A stretch of DNA of 62,000 bases from Tubiluchus corallicola (GCA_030141605.1 JAQGDQ010000418.1:1-62000); one strand, 5' to 3'. Positions 12,915 to 25,060 are shown, numbered from the stretch's first letter. Made by a program: numbers and translations. Notes: generated by a model from the sequence alone, not told the origin.

Positions 12915-15900
12915 ATGCGTGCGTGTGCGTGTGTGTGTCTAGAAACAGCTGATCACACTCAGCAGGTTAAGCACTAGTTTTATGCTACATTTTCCATGCC
13001 TTATAAACAAATACAATGGATAAATTGTGCAAAACTTAACCGAGACTTACATGTTTGTAATCGGATTATAAAAGTTTTTTAATGACATACCTCAAAGACG
13101 TAGTAGGACACATGAGTGTCACCGAAATCTAGAATTCCTGACACTCGATACTCGGAAGAACTATTCGGTACAGGTCGAACTATTATGTTCTGTTCATTGA
13201 AATCCCCGTGTATCTGACCTGAATGAGGAAAAAGAATGTGAAAGTATTTTGGTCGATATACTGTGTGCTATAGTTTGCTACTCATTGCTTAGTTTGCTAC
13301 TTGAAAAGTAGTTTAATAAAAACACAAAACATATCACTACTTTAGGTTTAAAAGTTGCTTGTACATTTTCTGATTCACTTTTGCCATTTCACAAGTTTCT
13401 ATACAAACAATGAAATTAGTCTAGTATAGATTAAACATCTTGTATTTTCAATTGCTTTGGCTGCTAGCAGTGTCTGTGTTAAGTCAACTACTGCTCACTA
13501 CACTGATTGTTATGTATCTACAGTACTTTCGTTAACTGTAGTTTAGAACTGTTTACATGAAATGGGGCTAAAAATCAAGCTTGACTTGTTTTATTAAGTT
13601 GTAGTGGCTTCAAGTTTCACGACCTTTGAAGTTTTGTCTATGCAAAAAAGCCTGGTAGTCGTGATTTAGTTGCTAGCAAAAATTTAGAGAAAACCGAATT
13701 AAAGTACTGGTGCCTAAAGTCAAACACTTTGCATGTGGCACCTTCAAGTTAATTCTTATCTTATATAATGCTTGTTTGTGTTGATATGTTGTTTGTGTTG
13801 AATAGCAAATCAAAAAGCATAAGTCTTGAAAACAAAGGGCAGGCAGAAATCCTCCAGAAATGGGATATTTTATGTCCTCTTTCTCTCGCTGAACCCCCCT
13901 TGCAAAAGTCTTCAGTAAGAAGATACTAGATGATGACATTTTGTCCAATGTTAGGAGGAACAGGGAACCTGCTAAACTGAAAAGGCAAGTTAGCTGAAGT
14001 GCTAACACATACCTTTTGGCATAAAAGGATAACTTGGAGGCACAGTATCCTTGAATGCTTGGACCACTTCGCGTACGAGAGCTTGGTGATCGTCATCCTT
14101 TACTGCATATACGAAGTTCAACAAGTCAGGTACATTCTCCATACTCCACAGGGTTGAGTGTGTTTCAAAAACAGGGTGATGAAACTCCTGTAATAAACAA
14201 AAAATTCTTCATCACTGTAAATTTGTATCAAGTATTTATGGGTCAACTACATTTATGGAATTTTTGGGTTATTTTTGAGTAAATAAAACAGCTATTTCAT
14301 CAGCAGTTGTCATATCTTTGAATTGTGAAGTCACTACCAAGTAATATTATTCCACCATTACATGTAGCATGTGCTCTATTGTCATCTATGGAATTCACGA
14401 TGATTCTTTTGAAAAAGGCAGTTTCGCATTTTTTTAAAAAATCACGTAAAAAATAGTTTCACTCCGTCACTCCGTAATATGTTCTACTACCAAACTGCTA
14501 AACTTTATTACAGTCAAAAAGGAAATCATAAAGTCTTCAAGTAGTTTCTAATATGCTTTAAGTACAAAAAGATTAAATACAACCTTTTTAATTTGTCTTT
14601 TTTGACAGGTGTCGTACCTAAAGAACTAAAAATAGTTAAAGTAACACCAATTTATAAAAACCAAGAACGTAAACCTATTCGTTAACTACCAACCAATTTC
14701 AGTTTTGCCAGTACAGTCTAAGATTATTGAGAAGCTAATGTATAGATGCATAAACTCCATAAACAAACATAATATATTGTATGAATACCAGTTTGCCTTC
14801 TGCAAAAATCATTCTACTGTATTGCTTGTGCACTTTTAACTCTGTTGAATAAAATTATCAATAGGAATGAAAATAATGAATATACATTAGGACTTTCATG
14901 AATCTTACGAAGACTGTTGACCATCAAATTTTACAAGAAAAATTTACTTTATAGGATTAGAGGAACATGCTACAAATGGCTTGAAAGTTATTTAACTGAT
15001 ATTGTTTACTATTGTTTACTATAATAACTGCACTTCTGAAAAACTAGACATTGTATGTGGTGTCCAACAAGGCTCCATTTTGGGGCCACTATTGTTTTTA
15101 CGCTACACCAATGGTTTAGCAACTGTTTCGATATAATTATTTACGGTAATATTTGCCGATGACAATAGATTCATCTTATCTGATGAAATTGCTTATTCTC
15201 TTTGTGAAATTGTTAATCAGGAACTAAAGGAAATAAGGAACTATCAGATTAGTTGAAGGCTAATGAATTAAGTTTAAATGTAAAAGACAAATTTTATTAT
15301 TTTTACTACAAAAAAAAAAGAAAACATATCTTAGAGAGAACAATCAGATTCAAGTCGATGGAGCTTTTATCAGTCATATTAAAAAAATTAAAATTTTGGG
15401 TATTATTTCGGATGAGATTTTACCATGGAAAAAACATATCAACCATATTTGCTCAAAACTTAGTAAAGTAGTTGGAATTTCAAAAAATGTTATAAAATTT
15501 TAGATTCGTCGACTTATAAACAGCTGTATACATTTGCATCAACCTTAATTTGATTACTGCTCTATGGTACGGGGTGATACATATGCAGATACCTTAGAAA
15601 GATTATTAAAAGCTCAAAAAAGCTCATACGTCTAATGATGCACTCGCATTATAAAGCTCACAATGACAATCTCTTCAAAAATTTGAAAATACTGACAATA
15701 CCCAAGGTAGTCGTTATGCAAACTAACCTGTTCATATACAAATATGTTAATAATCTTTTGCTTAATGTGTATCACCATTTTTTCAGTTATAATAGCAGTA
15801 TGTGTTCATATCAAACTCGACAATACCACGAATTCGACAATCCTAAGCACAGAACCAATGTTATGAAACAGTCTGCCATGTATAATGGTGCTGTAATGTG

Positions 15901-18900
15901 GAATAATTTACTCAGTAAACTAAAACGAGCCAGTAATATAAATAAATTCAAGAAACTTCTAAAAAATATTTACTAAAAAATGTGTGATTTGATAAATGAC
16001 GTACGACATAAATTTTTTACCATAATCATACAATTTTATCGTACTAATACAGTTTTCATCTTTTTTTTAATTACTTATTTTTTTATTTATTAAATATATC
16101 CACAATGATCATTACAGCATTGTACATAAAAGTATTTAATAATATATTTATTATTATGTGCACAAGATGCCGAGCCGCAAATGACCCGTAGGGTACTCAA
16201 GAAGTAATTACTCGTTTATCTGCACTTTTAATTTATTTGCACATACGTGTGTGTTTATATTGTACTAACCACGTACCATGTATTCTTTACTTTTACCTGT
16301 AATTGTACTTTTTATACATTGTCAATATATTTTATAATATTTTTAATGGACACATAAGTCTCTTGACTTCTGTTCGTAGTAAAGTTTGAAATTTCTATTT
16401 CTCTAAAAAATTGAATAGTGCATACAAATGCCATACCTGGGACATAAAAACACCCCAGGACTGTTCAAATTTAAATAACCAATTAATCAGATTACTGATT
16501 AGTAGACATCAACATACAATTAGCACATATTTTGGTAATTTTCTTTACAGAGTAAGTAATATCTGTAGTATATTTCTTTCATTTCTACACCAATTTGTGC
16601 TGGTTGTTAGTGAAGTTGAAGCAGAAAAATGACGAAGAGACAAATTAACTCTACTACTAATATTTTCAAAATTTTCTACCTGTAAAGCTGCATTTAGCAA
16701 GGCAACATATTTTCCGCACTGATAAAATAAGTCGGCTGTAAAAGGCACTTCATAGAGAATCTTCCCCGGTACGTAAGACATCAAGCGAACGGCATGTCGG
16801 CTCGGGGCGGCACCACTTCCTACAACTATAAAACATCATTTCCGGTTTTAGTCTTTTAAACAAAAAGCTTACAAAGAAGCAGACATAAGAGCAAAAAAGA
16901 GCATTAACAATAAAACCAAAAAAACTTTGCAAATTTTCATTACAAAAATTTCAAATTTAAATGACAAATCTAAATGAAATTACACATCGATTACATTAAA
17001 CAATACACTTTACTGTGACTTTAGGGACCTTAGCACAACAACAAGAATCTGAATGTCATTAAATTTAAGCTTATTGCAAAATTTGCAAATTTACCATTGT
17101 TAGCCGTCCACGCGTCATCCGCATTCAACGTCTCCAGTGAAAAAAATTTGCCGTTAACATTTTTGATTGGATACGGAACCTCGAATTCTCGCCCGTGGAG
17201 GAATAGCAGCAGCGAGTTCATACCATCTAGAAGAATAACAAAAAATGAAGCAAGTAATAACTATAATTTGCAAAATAGATAATATAAGATACTATATATA
17301 AAATCCTGATGAGAACTGGAAGCTACCAATAACGTTCCTAACACCTATAAAAGAAAAAAGTCGGTATGTCAGAATAAATAAGACTAAACAGCACTGTTAT
17401 ACTAGAGTCATTGGTTGCTCAGCTCAAACTGCTGTTCATTTGCTACATGCTATTCATTTCAGCCAGATAAAATCATCTTCAAATGAGTCATTTTACTCAA
17501 AACATTGCAGAACAGTGTTTAAGATTTGTCAAATTTTCTCACAAATGCTCAGATATTGGTAAAAATAGAAACAGACCACACATGGGTATATTTACCAATA
17601 CTCTAACAAGTCTGTAGCCTATGGTGCCAGATTTTCCTCAGAAAATAAGTATCCTCTCATACTTTTATAAAGTATAAAGTGGGTAATTTATAACACACTA
17701 CAAGTAGTTCTGCAGGTGACGCTTTATATAAGCCGTTACATCAATTGCGCAGCCTACTTAGATATAAGCACTATACAAATACATTTAATTAACAATAACC
17801 AAGTATATACTAGGACCTGGTAATAGTGCTACTAATACAACACAAGTAATTCTCCATTGGAAATTCATCATATCTGTCATACATAATTGCATCACAACTG
17901 CTATGACAGTTTAAATATATCACACCGTGGCAAGTTTATCCTAGGCCAATTTCACGCAAATTAATTCCTGTATTATACATCAGGTCCAAAATGTCAGTAA
18001 AATCGACAAAGTAGAAATGATCTAAAAAGAGGTACCCCAATGAGCTTAGAAGGTTCTAAGCTCATCAAAATTGCAGTTTGTTTTACTTTTAAAAACAAAA
18101 TTCGGGTTGCCATGATTTACCCCAACAAAGGAACAGTCCAAAATACAGTTAAAAATATTGATCACAAACCCATGAAACCAGGTTTTTGGGAATCTAGACT
18201 GTTCTGGATCTTTAATGTGTATCCATGTGGACTCACTTCCCGTATATATGGATTATTGTTGTTTTCCTCTTCCACCAGTATGTGAAAATTCCTGTCATCA
18301 TAGCTGTTTAGTTCCTGCATTAAAACACCAAAAATGCAAATTAAAAATTTTTAGCCACTAGATTTCAGTAGAAAATGGGGTAATTTGCAATAAAATCAAG
18401 ATTATGATAACAGTGAATTTTGCAATGGTCCATAAAGCAAGTGTAGGGCATGGGGTTTGTTGCGTGGTCACTGTATACTCTTAGCACTGAAGTTAGGCAA
18501 CACTGAGATAAATCAGTAAATGTAAGTTGGCAATCCATTCTGCATATTGCCACCTTACCCCTACCAAAGACACCTTTGCTAGTTCAGCATCTTACCTTTG
18601 AGGAACCCTTGATAATGTGTACGTGCCAGTCCCTCTGCACTCATCCAATGAACAGACCTTCCTGTTGTAGCATGAATCCCTAATTAAACAGTGTCAATCA
18701 ATATAAAAAACTAAGATTTTGCATAGGATATTCAATCTTTCAGAAATGGCATTAGTTGACAACACTCACAAAATCAATAATTACACCTAAAAATCAATGA
18801 TGAGTAATGACAGCAGAATTAACCCTTTTACAAATAGCTAAATGGATCTTTCCACTGTGGATAAGGGATTACATCTAGCACTCAACGGAACGGGATTAGT

Positions 18901-20143
18901 TTTTAAGCCTCTACAGGAAGACTGATCAATAAAACATATTCACTAGAAATTGGCTCTCTTAATGGGCTCTGAACACATTCCTCTCTTTGAAAGTGTTTTA
19001 CCTATAATCACCTCTATACTGGCCAAGCCTGGCTTCAAACTTGCATTACACCAAATACACAAACCATTTAAAAAATAAGTAGTCCAGTTAAGTGTCTGAA
19101 TAAGTGAAATAATTTAAGCTATCTTACAGAATCTAGGTCCACTGTCTAAATTTATTCTAAAGGCAATGCCTGTGCATTGTGCAATGATGTGTAACATAAA
19201 TCACAACATTTACAACTTACGATATATACATGATATGCAATACACATTATCGAACCAGCATCAATTACAAATAATACAGTCAACCTCAGGTTATAAGGGA
19301 CCACCAACACGGTCCCGATTTTTCGTAACGTTTTTCCTATGTAAAAATGTTCGTATATAAGGTACTCGGATATAAGGGACTTTCAGTTATAAGGGACGAT
19401 ATCTTCAGGTCCCGCGTAACAGAAACCCAGGTAAACTACCTCGCATGTAAGGGACCCTATGATCAAAGTGAAATTGATCGACTTTTAACGTCTATTTTTT
19501 GCAAATTCGGCCTTCGAACAGCTCAGTTTCCGCGGTCACATACATCTCGCATCACTGAAGGAGCTTCCTACACACTGTTTGCATGAATGTGTAGCAATAA
19601 TCCATAAAAACATGGGTAAAAGTACAGACAAGTACAGGTCTAGATACACCCTCGGTCTGACTCAACTTCGGCTATAAGGATCGGATATAAGGGACGGTTT
19701 TTTCCGGTCCCGAAGTGTCCCTTATATCCGAGATTGACTGTACAATACGCATTAAGGAACCAGCATCAATTATGAACACTATTAATCTATACAAGGAATG
19801 CAATGATCCAATAGTAGATAAGATTATCATTCTATATGGCCACAATACAGCTTCCTGCAAGTGTGAACGCTATGTGCAGCAAAATGAGCAGATAAAAGAT
19901 GATACACACCTCAAGATGAGACACACAAACATCTTAACACTAGAAGTTAACAGAAATCCATACCTTAATTTTCTTCACCTCCAAGCCAAACAGTCGTCGT
20001 ACCATCTCCAACGCCAACTCTTGCGGTACGGAGGGACGAACAACCTCCCCAGGTTGTAACACAGACTCTCTATTTCCTTCCGCAAGGTCACCTTCTGGTC
20101 CAATTTGCTCAATGCCTTTCTTCAGTTCTTTTTCCTCTGCCAT
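10064..20143 (-). CDS. HYKK: Hydroxylysine kinase (APH-fold), 8 exons, complete
   Basis: Minus-strand exons: 20143-19964, 18314-18179, 17226-17095, 16819-16680, 14187-14013, 13218-13091, 11912-11784, 10252-10064. All junctions are in phase and give 402 residues (human HYKK is about 373). I see RPSVPQELALEMVRRLFGL and SYDDRNFH near the N-terminus, YTLKI, RLMSYVPGK, the catalytic loop HGDFNEQN (D260, N265), ILDFGD (D285) and VGGHVLAGY, ending with an ..YLLTTAKRGWPQL.. exon; each aligns with HYKK (AGPHD1). The family phosphorylates 5-hydroxy-L-lysine with GTP in hydroxylysine breakdown. The N-terminus has about 20 extra Glu/Lys-rich residues. The exon 2 donor (CTG|GTTTCA) is weak, but the join gives the conserved QKPDG. 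Introns carry a decayed LINE, SINEs and a MITE. Confidence 0.93.
10587..10640 (+). repeat. (TCA/TCG)n short array
   Basis: CATCGTCGTCGTCATCATCA-type trinucleotides followed by TTATT repeats, in the 3'-most intron of the hydroxylysine kinase gene (between 10253 and 11783). It may be the tail of an old retroelement. Confidence 0.6.
11000..11395 (+). repeat. Dispersed repeat family B, copy 1
   Basis: Homologous to 61345-62000. Shared blocks include TTTTTAGCCATTGTTTTA, ATCTCAGACATGTGCRCAT and GGCTRTGAAG..AAAYTGTACT near the 3' end. It lies in an intron of the hydroxylysine kinase gene. No coding potential or terminal repeats were recognised. Confidence 0.65.
12243..12330 (-). mobile_element. LINE 3'-UTR fragment (matches 16130-16225)
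   Basis: Read on the minus strand, GCAAATGGTCTATGGGGTGC followed by TCAAGAAATAATGACTTG matches the region 3' of the LINE remnant at 14590 (GCAAATGACCCGTAGGGTAC, TCAAGAAGTAATTACTCG). It is probably a 5'-truncated copy of the same LINE family in opposite orientation. Confidence 0.55.
12640..12872 (+). repeat. Dispersed repeat family A, partial copy 4
   Basis: A diverged match to the 3' part of family A: GTTAGTTTCTGACG, CGTTAATTAACTTTTTA, then CAGTCTTCCTTTAACTGT. The last block also follows copy 1 at 727-745, so the family extends about 60 bp further 3' than the other copies show. A GT-rich microsatellite follows directly. Confidence 0.5.
12868..12940 (+). repeat. (GT)n / (GTGC)n microsatellite
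   Basis: (TG)n followed by GTGCGTGC-type units and more (TG)n, directly after dispersed repeat A copy 4, in an intron of the hydroxylysine kinase gene. Confidence 0.9.
14590..16225 (+). pseudogene. Decayed CR1/L2-like LINE
   Basis: Conceptual pieces in plus-strand frames follow reverse-transcriptase order: GVVPKELKIVKVTPIYKNQ (14609 on), YQPISVLPVQSKIIEKLMY, YEYQFAFCKNHST, the GVQQGSILGPLLF block (about 15058), an FADDNRF active-site block (about 15150), and a C-terminal end with YNGAVMWNNLLSK and FKKLLKNIY ending at 15976. Stops and frameshifts interrupt it throughout. The 3' UTR probably runs to about 16225, because that part recurs inverted at 12243-12330. It is inserted in an intron of the oppositely oriented hydroxylysine kinase gene. 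Confidence 0.85.
18430..18640 (+). mobile_element. 5S rRNA-derived SINE-like sequence, copy 3
   Basis: TAGCACTGAAGTTAGGCAAC (18481-18500) and ACTGAGATAAATCAGTAAAT match the 5S box A region and the copy at 8474. The tail has GTGCCAGTCCCTCTGC, comparable with the bodies of the other copies. It lies in the first intron of the hydroxylysine kinase gene. Confidence 0.45.
19277..19740. mobile_element. pogo/Tigger-type MITE (464 bp) with internal ATAAGGGAC repeats
   Basis: The terminal inverted repeats are CAGTCAACCTCAGGTTATAA on the left and, inward from the right, CAGTCAATCTCGGATATAAG. It is flanked by TA on both sides (19275-19276, 19741-19742). ATAAGGGAC-like words recur several times inside. 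There is no transposase. It sits in the first intron of the hydroxylysine kinase gene. A 33-bp direct repeat flanks the element (19238-19270 and 19743-19776), beyond the TA. Confidence 0.8.
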
Positions 20144-20574
20144 GCTGTACGTTTAGCATGTGAATAATTAAGAAATAAATTAGAAGATTAGCTAGTGCTG
20201 CCACCTGTAAAAATTATTATAGAACATAAGGAGTCAGTGTAACTTCAAACTTTGCAGCAAAAAGTGATTTCATAAAAAAGAAGTTTAGTATATTTTTAAT
20301 TATAGCAACATAATTTTAATTGGCTAAAGGCCCAATTTTTCCATTAGGCCTATAATTCAGAACATTAAGCCTAAGTTTGCGTAATTATATGACACAAGCT
20401 GGACTCAACCGTCTTGTATAATTTATAATGAGTAATAATTCTATATCAGTAAAATTGTTATTTCCGGGACACAATTATCATAATGAGTCGCAAACTGAAT
20501 GACACTTCGTTTTAATGCTAATGAACAAATTAATTTACATCAGCCAATTCCTATACAGTATTCTATAATAAAAA

Positions 20575-20832
20575 AACTTTCTCTGTCTGTGCTCTACATC
20601 TCTGGAATAACTTACCTATTGCTATACATTCAACAAGTTCACTAGATTGTTTTAAACTACATCTTAAAACACATTTGTTTAAATTGTACATGTTACTATG
20701 AATTAATTTTAATATTTAATGTCTTTTAAATTTTATGTTTCTTATGAATTTTAAACGTATTTCATTGTTCAACGTGCTGAGATTTTAAATGATGTAGTAG
20801 CGCACTATATAAATAAATTTTTCATTACATTA
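20575..20832 (+). pseudogene. 5'-truncated LINE 3' end
   Basis: A frame reads ALHLWNNLPIAIHSTSSLDC followed by FKLHLKTHLFKLYMLL and a TGA. This is the standard C-terminus of CR1/L2-like LINE ORF2. An AT-rich 3' UTR follows to about 20832, ending in AAATAAATTTTTC. There is no upstream reverse transcriptase, as expected of 5'-truncated insertions. It lies upstream of the hydroxylysine kinase start. Confidence 0.7.
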
Positions 20833-21334
20833 TACTATAGGCCTCATAGGCCTTCAATTATATTACTTGTTACTATATAACGTTACTAGTATATAGTTAC
20901 TAGTATACTACATATATTGTTACTAGTAAAACCTATATAACTAACATACCAAAAAAAAAGATTTTTCACAAAAATGAAATAAAAGCAAACGTTCAGTAAG
21001 ATAGGTACTTGACTGCACACTATCAGTGAAATGTCTAAAAATACATAAATATCTTGTATCACATAAATGGGTTCACGGCCGCCCATAAGCTAACAGCAAA
21101 TAAAGCAAGACAAGCAGTTTGTCTCTCTGCCTCACACACCTAACAAAATTTTTCAGCTGTGTCAACACTGATACTATCGATTACCCAGCAGAGCATGCTG
21201 GATAAGTCAGCAACTTGCTCGGCCGTTCCATGAAGCCCTTTATCGTTCGCTAGATCTCAGCACATCCTTGTACAATTACAGCCACATCTCGCTAGAAATC
21301 TCACATCAGTTGTTAGAAGGAATTAGGGGATTTG

Positions 21335-23115
21335 TGTAAATTCGTAGATCGCTGGACTGACAAGCCTCGTAAAACTGTTTCATTGGCATTGACTGAGCAT
21401 GCATCTGTAATAGCCACGCATATGACTTACATTGCTAATCAGATAATTATGAGAGGCGAATTTCCAATTGTATGTAAAATGGCAAACGTGACTCCAATCC
21501 ACAAAAAAGATCCAAAATGTGATCCCATGAATTATCGCCCAATTTCTGTAATCCATTGTTTTGGCAAAGTTTGGGAAAGAATTATTTATGATCAGGTAAA
21601 TTCATACGTAAATAAACATGAACTTTTAATAAAACATCAGCTTGGCTTCCGTAAACACCATTCAACCATTGACGCCCTAATACACACAACAGAAAATTGG
21701 AGATATAGTTTAGACAACAAGCAATACATTTTAGCGGCATTTTTGGATTTAAGTAAAGCATTCGATCACGAACTAGCATTAATCACGAACTACTTTACGA
21801 TAACTTAAAACAAATCGGATTTGATTCGATATCGTTAAAACTGATAGAAAATTATCTCAAAGATAGACAACAACGAGTAAAGTTAGATACAACCAACTTA
21901 TCTGACTGGGCCACGTTAAACAGAGGTATACCGCAAGGAAGGAACACTACTAGGTCCGCTATTATTTTGCCTATATATAAACAACATATCCAGTGCATTA
22001 CAACACTCACAAATAACGCAATACGCTGATGACACTACAATCTACATAGTCCATGAAAATATCCAAAGTACAAAAAATTATTTAGAAAAAGATACAAAAA
22101 TATAAATATAGCATTTAGTCATTACAAGCTAAAAAAACAGAATTCCTGATACTGTCACCCTCATTAAATACTAACGATGCATCATCAACCACTTTGACAA
22201 TAGATAATGCTGTAATCAAACAAACTAATAATGTTAAATTTCTAGGCATACAGGTAGACAATAATCTTTCATGGGATGAACACTTTAATAACATATACAC
22301 AAAAACGACATCTAGCACATCATATCTCCGACAAGTTAAAGGGCAACTAACAAAAAAAACTAAAACACTAATATATAAAACTTTAGTTCAACCACACTTC
22401 TTATATGGATGTACGCTACTTCAAAAAACCAAGAGAAAATTACTTAAAATTAAATCTCCTTCAGAACAATTAGATGAGATTGAGAGCTGGGTACTCATAC
22501 AAACGTAAGGCAGGTAGACAAAAATTCAAAGCTTCAACAACTAACCTGAGAAAAACTTTAAAATTCCCAGTCATTGAAGCACACAAAGAATATTTTACTC
22601 TGCTTTTTATATTTAAATACATTAACAACATCAGCAGACCATTCCAAAATAACAGATTTACCTTTTTTCCAAATCCTATCATTAATTCCAGAACAAGCAA
22701 TCTAAAACAAATTAGGACAAATACCCACTATGGAACGAACTCTGTAATCAAACAAGCAATTCTTTTTTGGAAATCTCTACCATTACAGGTTAAACAAATC
22801 AAGTCCTTATCAGCATTTAAAACAAAATTAAAATCACTAATATTAATCAGATATGAAATACCATCACACCAGTACGACAACATACACGCTAATTCAGAAT
22901 TCATATATCCACGGCCATATTAATTAAATCATAGTTTTTTCATTTTTTGTGCATAGTTGTAAATATGTTTGATTTTACTCGTCGTTACTTTCCATTACTG
23001 AACAGTAGTTTAGATTGCACTGACGCATTTGCCTTTAGAAGTGTAAGTTTTTATTAACTAACACTGATTGATCATCTCTGTAAAGTTTTTATCAGTGATT
23101 ATCAATGTAGTTTAA
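21335..23115 (+). pseudogene. LINE ORF2 remnant with reverse-transcriptase blocks
   Basis: Plus-strand frames in order: GEFPIVCKMANVTPIHKKD and MNYRPISVIHCFGKVWERII (in 21332-21808), HQLGFRKHHST, AFLDLSKAFDHE, then RGIPQG with a frameshift near 21940, a YADDTTIYIV catalytic block (about 22023), VKFLGIQVDNNLSWDEH (in 22194-22508), and a C-terminal part with ILFWKSLPLQVKQIKSLSAF (in 22474-22923). At least three frame breaks or stops make it non-functional. The 3' UTR ends near AATGGCAAATAAAGATTA, followed by (TA)n. Confidence 0.88.
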
Positions 23116-23133
23116 TGGCAAATAAAGATTATT

Positions 23134-23156
23134 ATATATATATATATATATATATA
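23134..23156 (+). repeat. (TA)n microsatellite at LINE 3' end
   Basis: About 11 TA units directly after the AATAAAG-type 3' end of the LINE remnant; likely grown from the LINE tail. Confidence 0.8.
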
Positions 23157-23191
23157 CAAATATATGCGCTAATAATAATTGCAGGCCTGTA

Positions 23192-23379
23192 CAGTCAAAC
23201 CGCTTTATCTCGCCTACTTCGTGACTGCAAAAAATTGGCGTTATGGCGAGTTTGGCATTATAACAAAATGCATTCGTACGTGAATTTGTATGCAAATATA
23301 AAAATGCAGTTTTGCTAAAAAATATGGACGCTAAGCGAGGTTAGCATTATAGAGGAGACATTATAATGAAGTCTGACTA
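23192..23379 (+). mobile_element. Small MITE, family C copy 1 (about 190 bp)
   Basis: It begins CAGTCAAACCGCTTTATCTC after TA and ends GTCTGACTA, whose reverse complement is TAGTCAGAC. The interior (TGCAAAAAATTGGCGTTATG, AGTTTGGCATTATAAC, GACGCTAAGCGAGG) matches the reverse complement of 24871-25060. TA-flanked CAGTC ends again point to a pogo/Tigger-like non-autonomous element. Confidence 0.65.
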
Positions 23380-23383
23380 TTTT

Positions 23384-24578
23384 TTGTATGCGATTTCACA
23401 TACACATCTAGGCATGTACACGAAAATGTAGTAGAATGGTGTTCATGATGTAGAGCATCTATGTAACATAAATTCCTAAAGTTTCCTGTCCTTTACACAC
23501 TATCATTCCGACAAACAAACACAGGAGCTAAACCTAAGCTAAATCTATCTACAACTTAAAATTTGAATCAACGTGGATTTGCACGCTGCGTTAATAGTTT
23601 ACAAAATCAGACACGTTAAAAAGTAACGTTTAGTACGGAATCTGCATGCACAAAAACTCACCTAAAAGGTTAAGAAATATCACTATAAACAGCCAGTTGT
23701 TCAGCACGCAATCCACTAACCAGCAACTTTACTCATAACAAACAAAAAATACAGAAAATCTACATTGCAGCCTTGGCTTGTCCTTTCTAGCTCCAAAACA
23801 GGTAGAAAATATACCTTGCGGCGCGCCTCACCTGCTGTACATTTAACAGGTCACGTGACACAAACAAAACACAGACGACTAGAGTTTCTTTAGGTGTATT
23901 CGACAGGTGCCAACATTGGTATTACCTTCATAGCTTCCACAGATTTACAGTGCATATTAACAATTTAATAAGTAAATAATTTACACAGTCCGCACCTTTA
24001 TAAGCGTAGATTTGAACTTTTAACAAAAAAGTTGCTAGATAACAATAAAAAACAAATTCAACATTTTACCAATTTCAAAAAAGATATTTATTAGTAAACA
24101 ATAAAGGAGTTGTAAACATTGATCAACAAAAAAAACGTGCAAAATGCAAGAAAGCATAATATATGGTACTAATTTCAGGCAATTAAAAAATATTTATTGC
24201 CGCTATAAGAAAAACAAGAATATACGTAATAATCATTCATCTTTATGGTACACACAATTCATAAACCTCGTGTATTCCTAGATCTACTTAAAACTAGGCT
24301 ATCTACAGTTGATGTTTGAGTGCAAACGTGGCAGCATTGCGCTTCGGTCCCTGTTATAGGATGAAGTCTCAGAACACCAGCAATGATTGGAAACTAAATA
24401 CTAAGGCATCACAATTGAGCTACAGTAAGTAAACATTTTAAAGCATATTTACAAGTGTTGTCATCACAGTTCAATTTCATGTGCATTTAGCAAAATAAAA
24501 TGACTTATTGGCAGTAACTCTCCACAATAATTAGTTACTCTCAACTTATGCTATATGCATTGTTCTGACGAGCTTTCA
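23384..24578. other. Gene-free interval
   Basis: AT-rich sequence with no recognised gene, repeat partner or structured element. Confidence 0.4.
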
Positions 24579-24685
24579 CATGCAGAGATTACAGAAGGCA
24601 GAAGAGCTGGGCAAAAAGAGAATGATATTCAGAATAATATCGATCCCTTTTCGCCAAGTTCTTCAATCTCTGCAATCTCTGTATG
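24579..24685. ncRNA. Imperfect hairpin, pre-miRNA-like
   Basis: Left arm CATGCAGAGATTACAGA (24579-24595) pairs with right arm TCTGCAATCTCTGTATG (24669-24685): sixteen of seventeen positions pair, one of them a G:U wobble, with a single A/C mismatch. More broken pairing continues inward toward AAAAAG/CTTTT. The total length of about 107 nt and the bulged stem resemble a miRNA precursor. No expression or conservation evidence is available, and it could equally be a decayed MITE. Confidence 0.3.
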
Positions 24686-24717
24686 TTATTCAGAATGTGG
24701 AAATTTCTAGGTAATTA

Positions 24718-24748
24718 ATTCATTTATAGTTCATAACTATAAATGAAT
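24718..24748. repeat. Perfect short palindrome (14-bp arms, 3-nt loop)
   Basis: ATTCATTTATAGTT, then CAT, then AACTATAAATGAAT. It is a perfect inverted repeat 33 bp beyond the larger hairpin. No function is assignable. Confidence 0.85.
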
Positions 24749-24870
24749 GGTCATAACAACAACAACAAAAAAATCAATACGTACGTGACACCAAACGTCT
24801 CCTAATTGGTCTTAACTTTCACAACCTCAACATAAATGCATTTTACAAATAATCTCAAATGCAGGATTCA

Positions 24871-25060
24871 CAGTCTAGCCTCACTATAATGCTCCATTTA
24901 TAATGAAAAAAATTGCTTAATGTCCAAACTTTTGGCAAAAAAATCTATATTTTTGTTATATCTATATTATGTTGCATAGACATGTATACACTAATGCCAA
25001 ACTTACTTAATGGCAACTTTTTTGCAGTTCCTAAGCAGGTGGTATAAAGAGGTTTGATGT
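24871..25060 (-). mobile_element. Small MITE, family C copy 2 (inverted)
   Basis: Read on the minus strand, TACATCAAACCTCTTTATAC starts a sequence that lines up block by block with 23192-23379: AACTGCAAAAAAGTTGCC, AAGTTTGGCATTAG and GGACATTAAGCAA. The far end is GCCTCACTATAATG next to CAGTCTA. The two copies are about 1.5 kb apart in opposite orientation. Confidence 0.65.
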
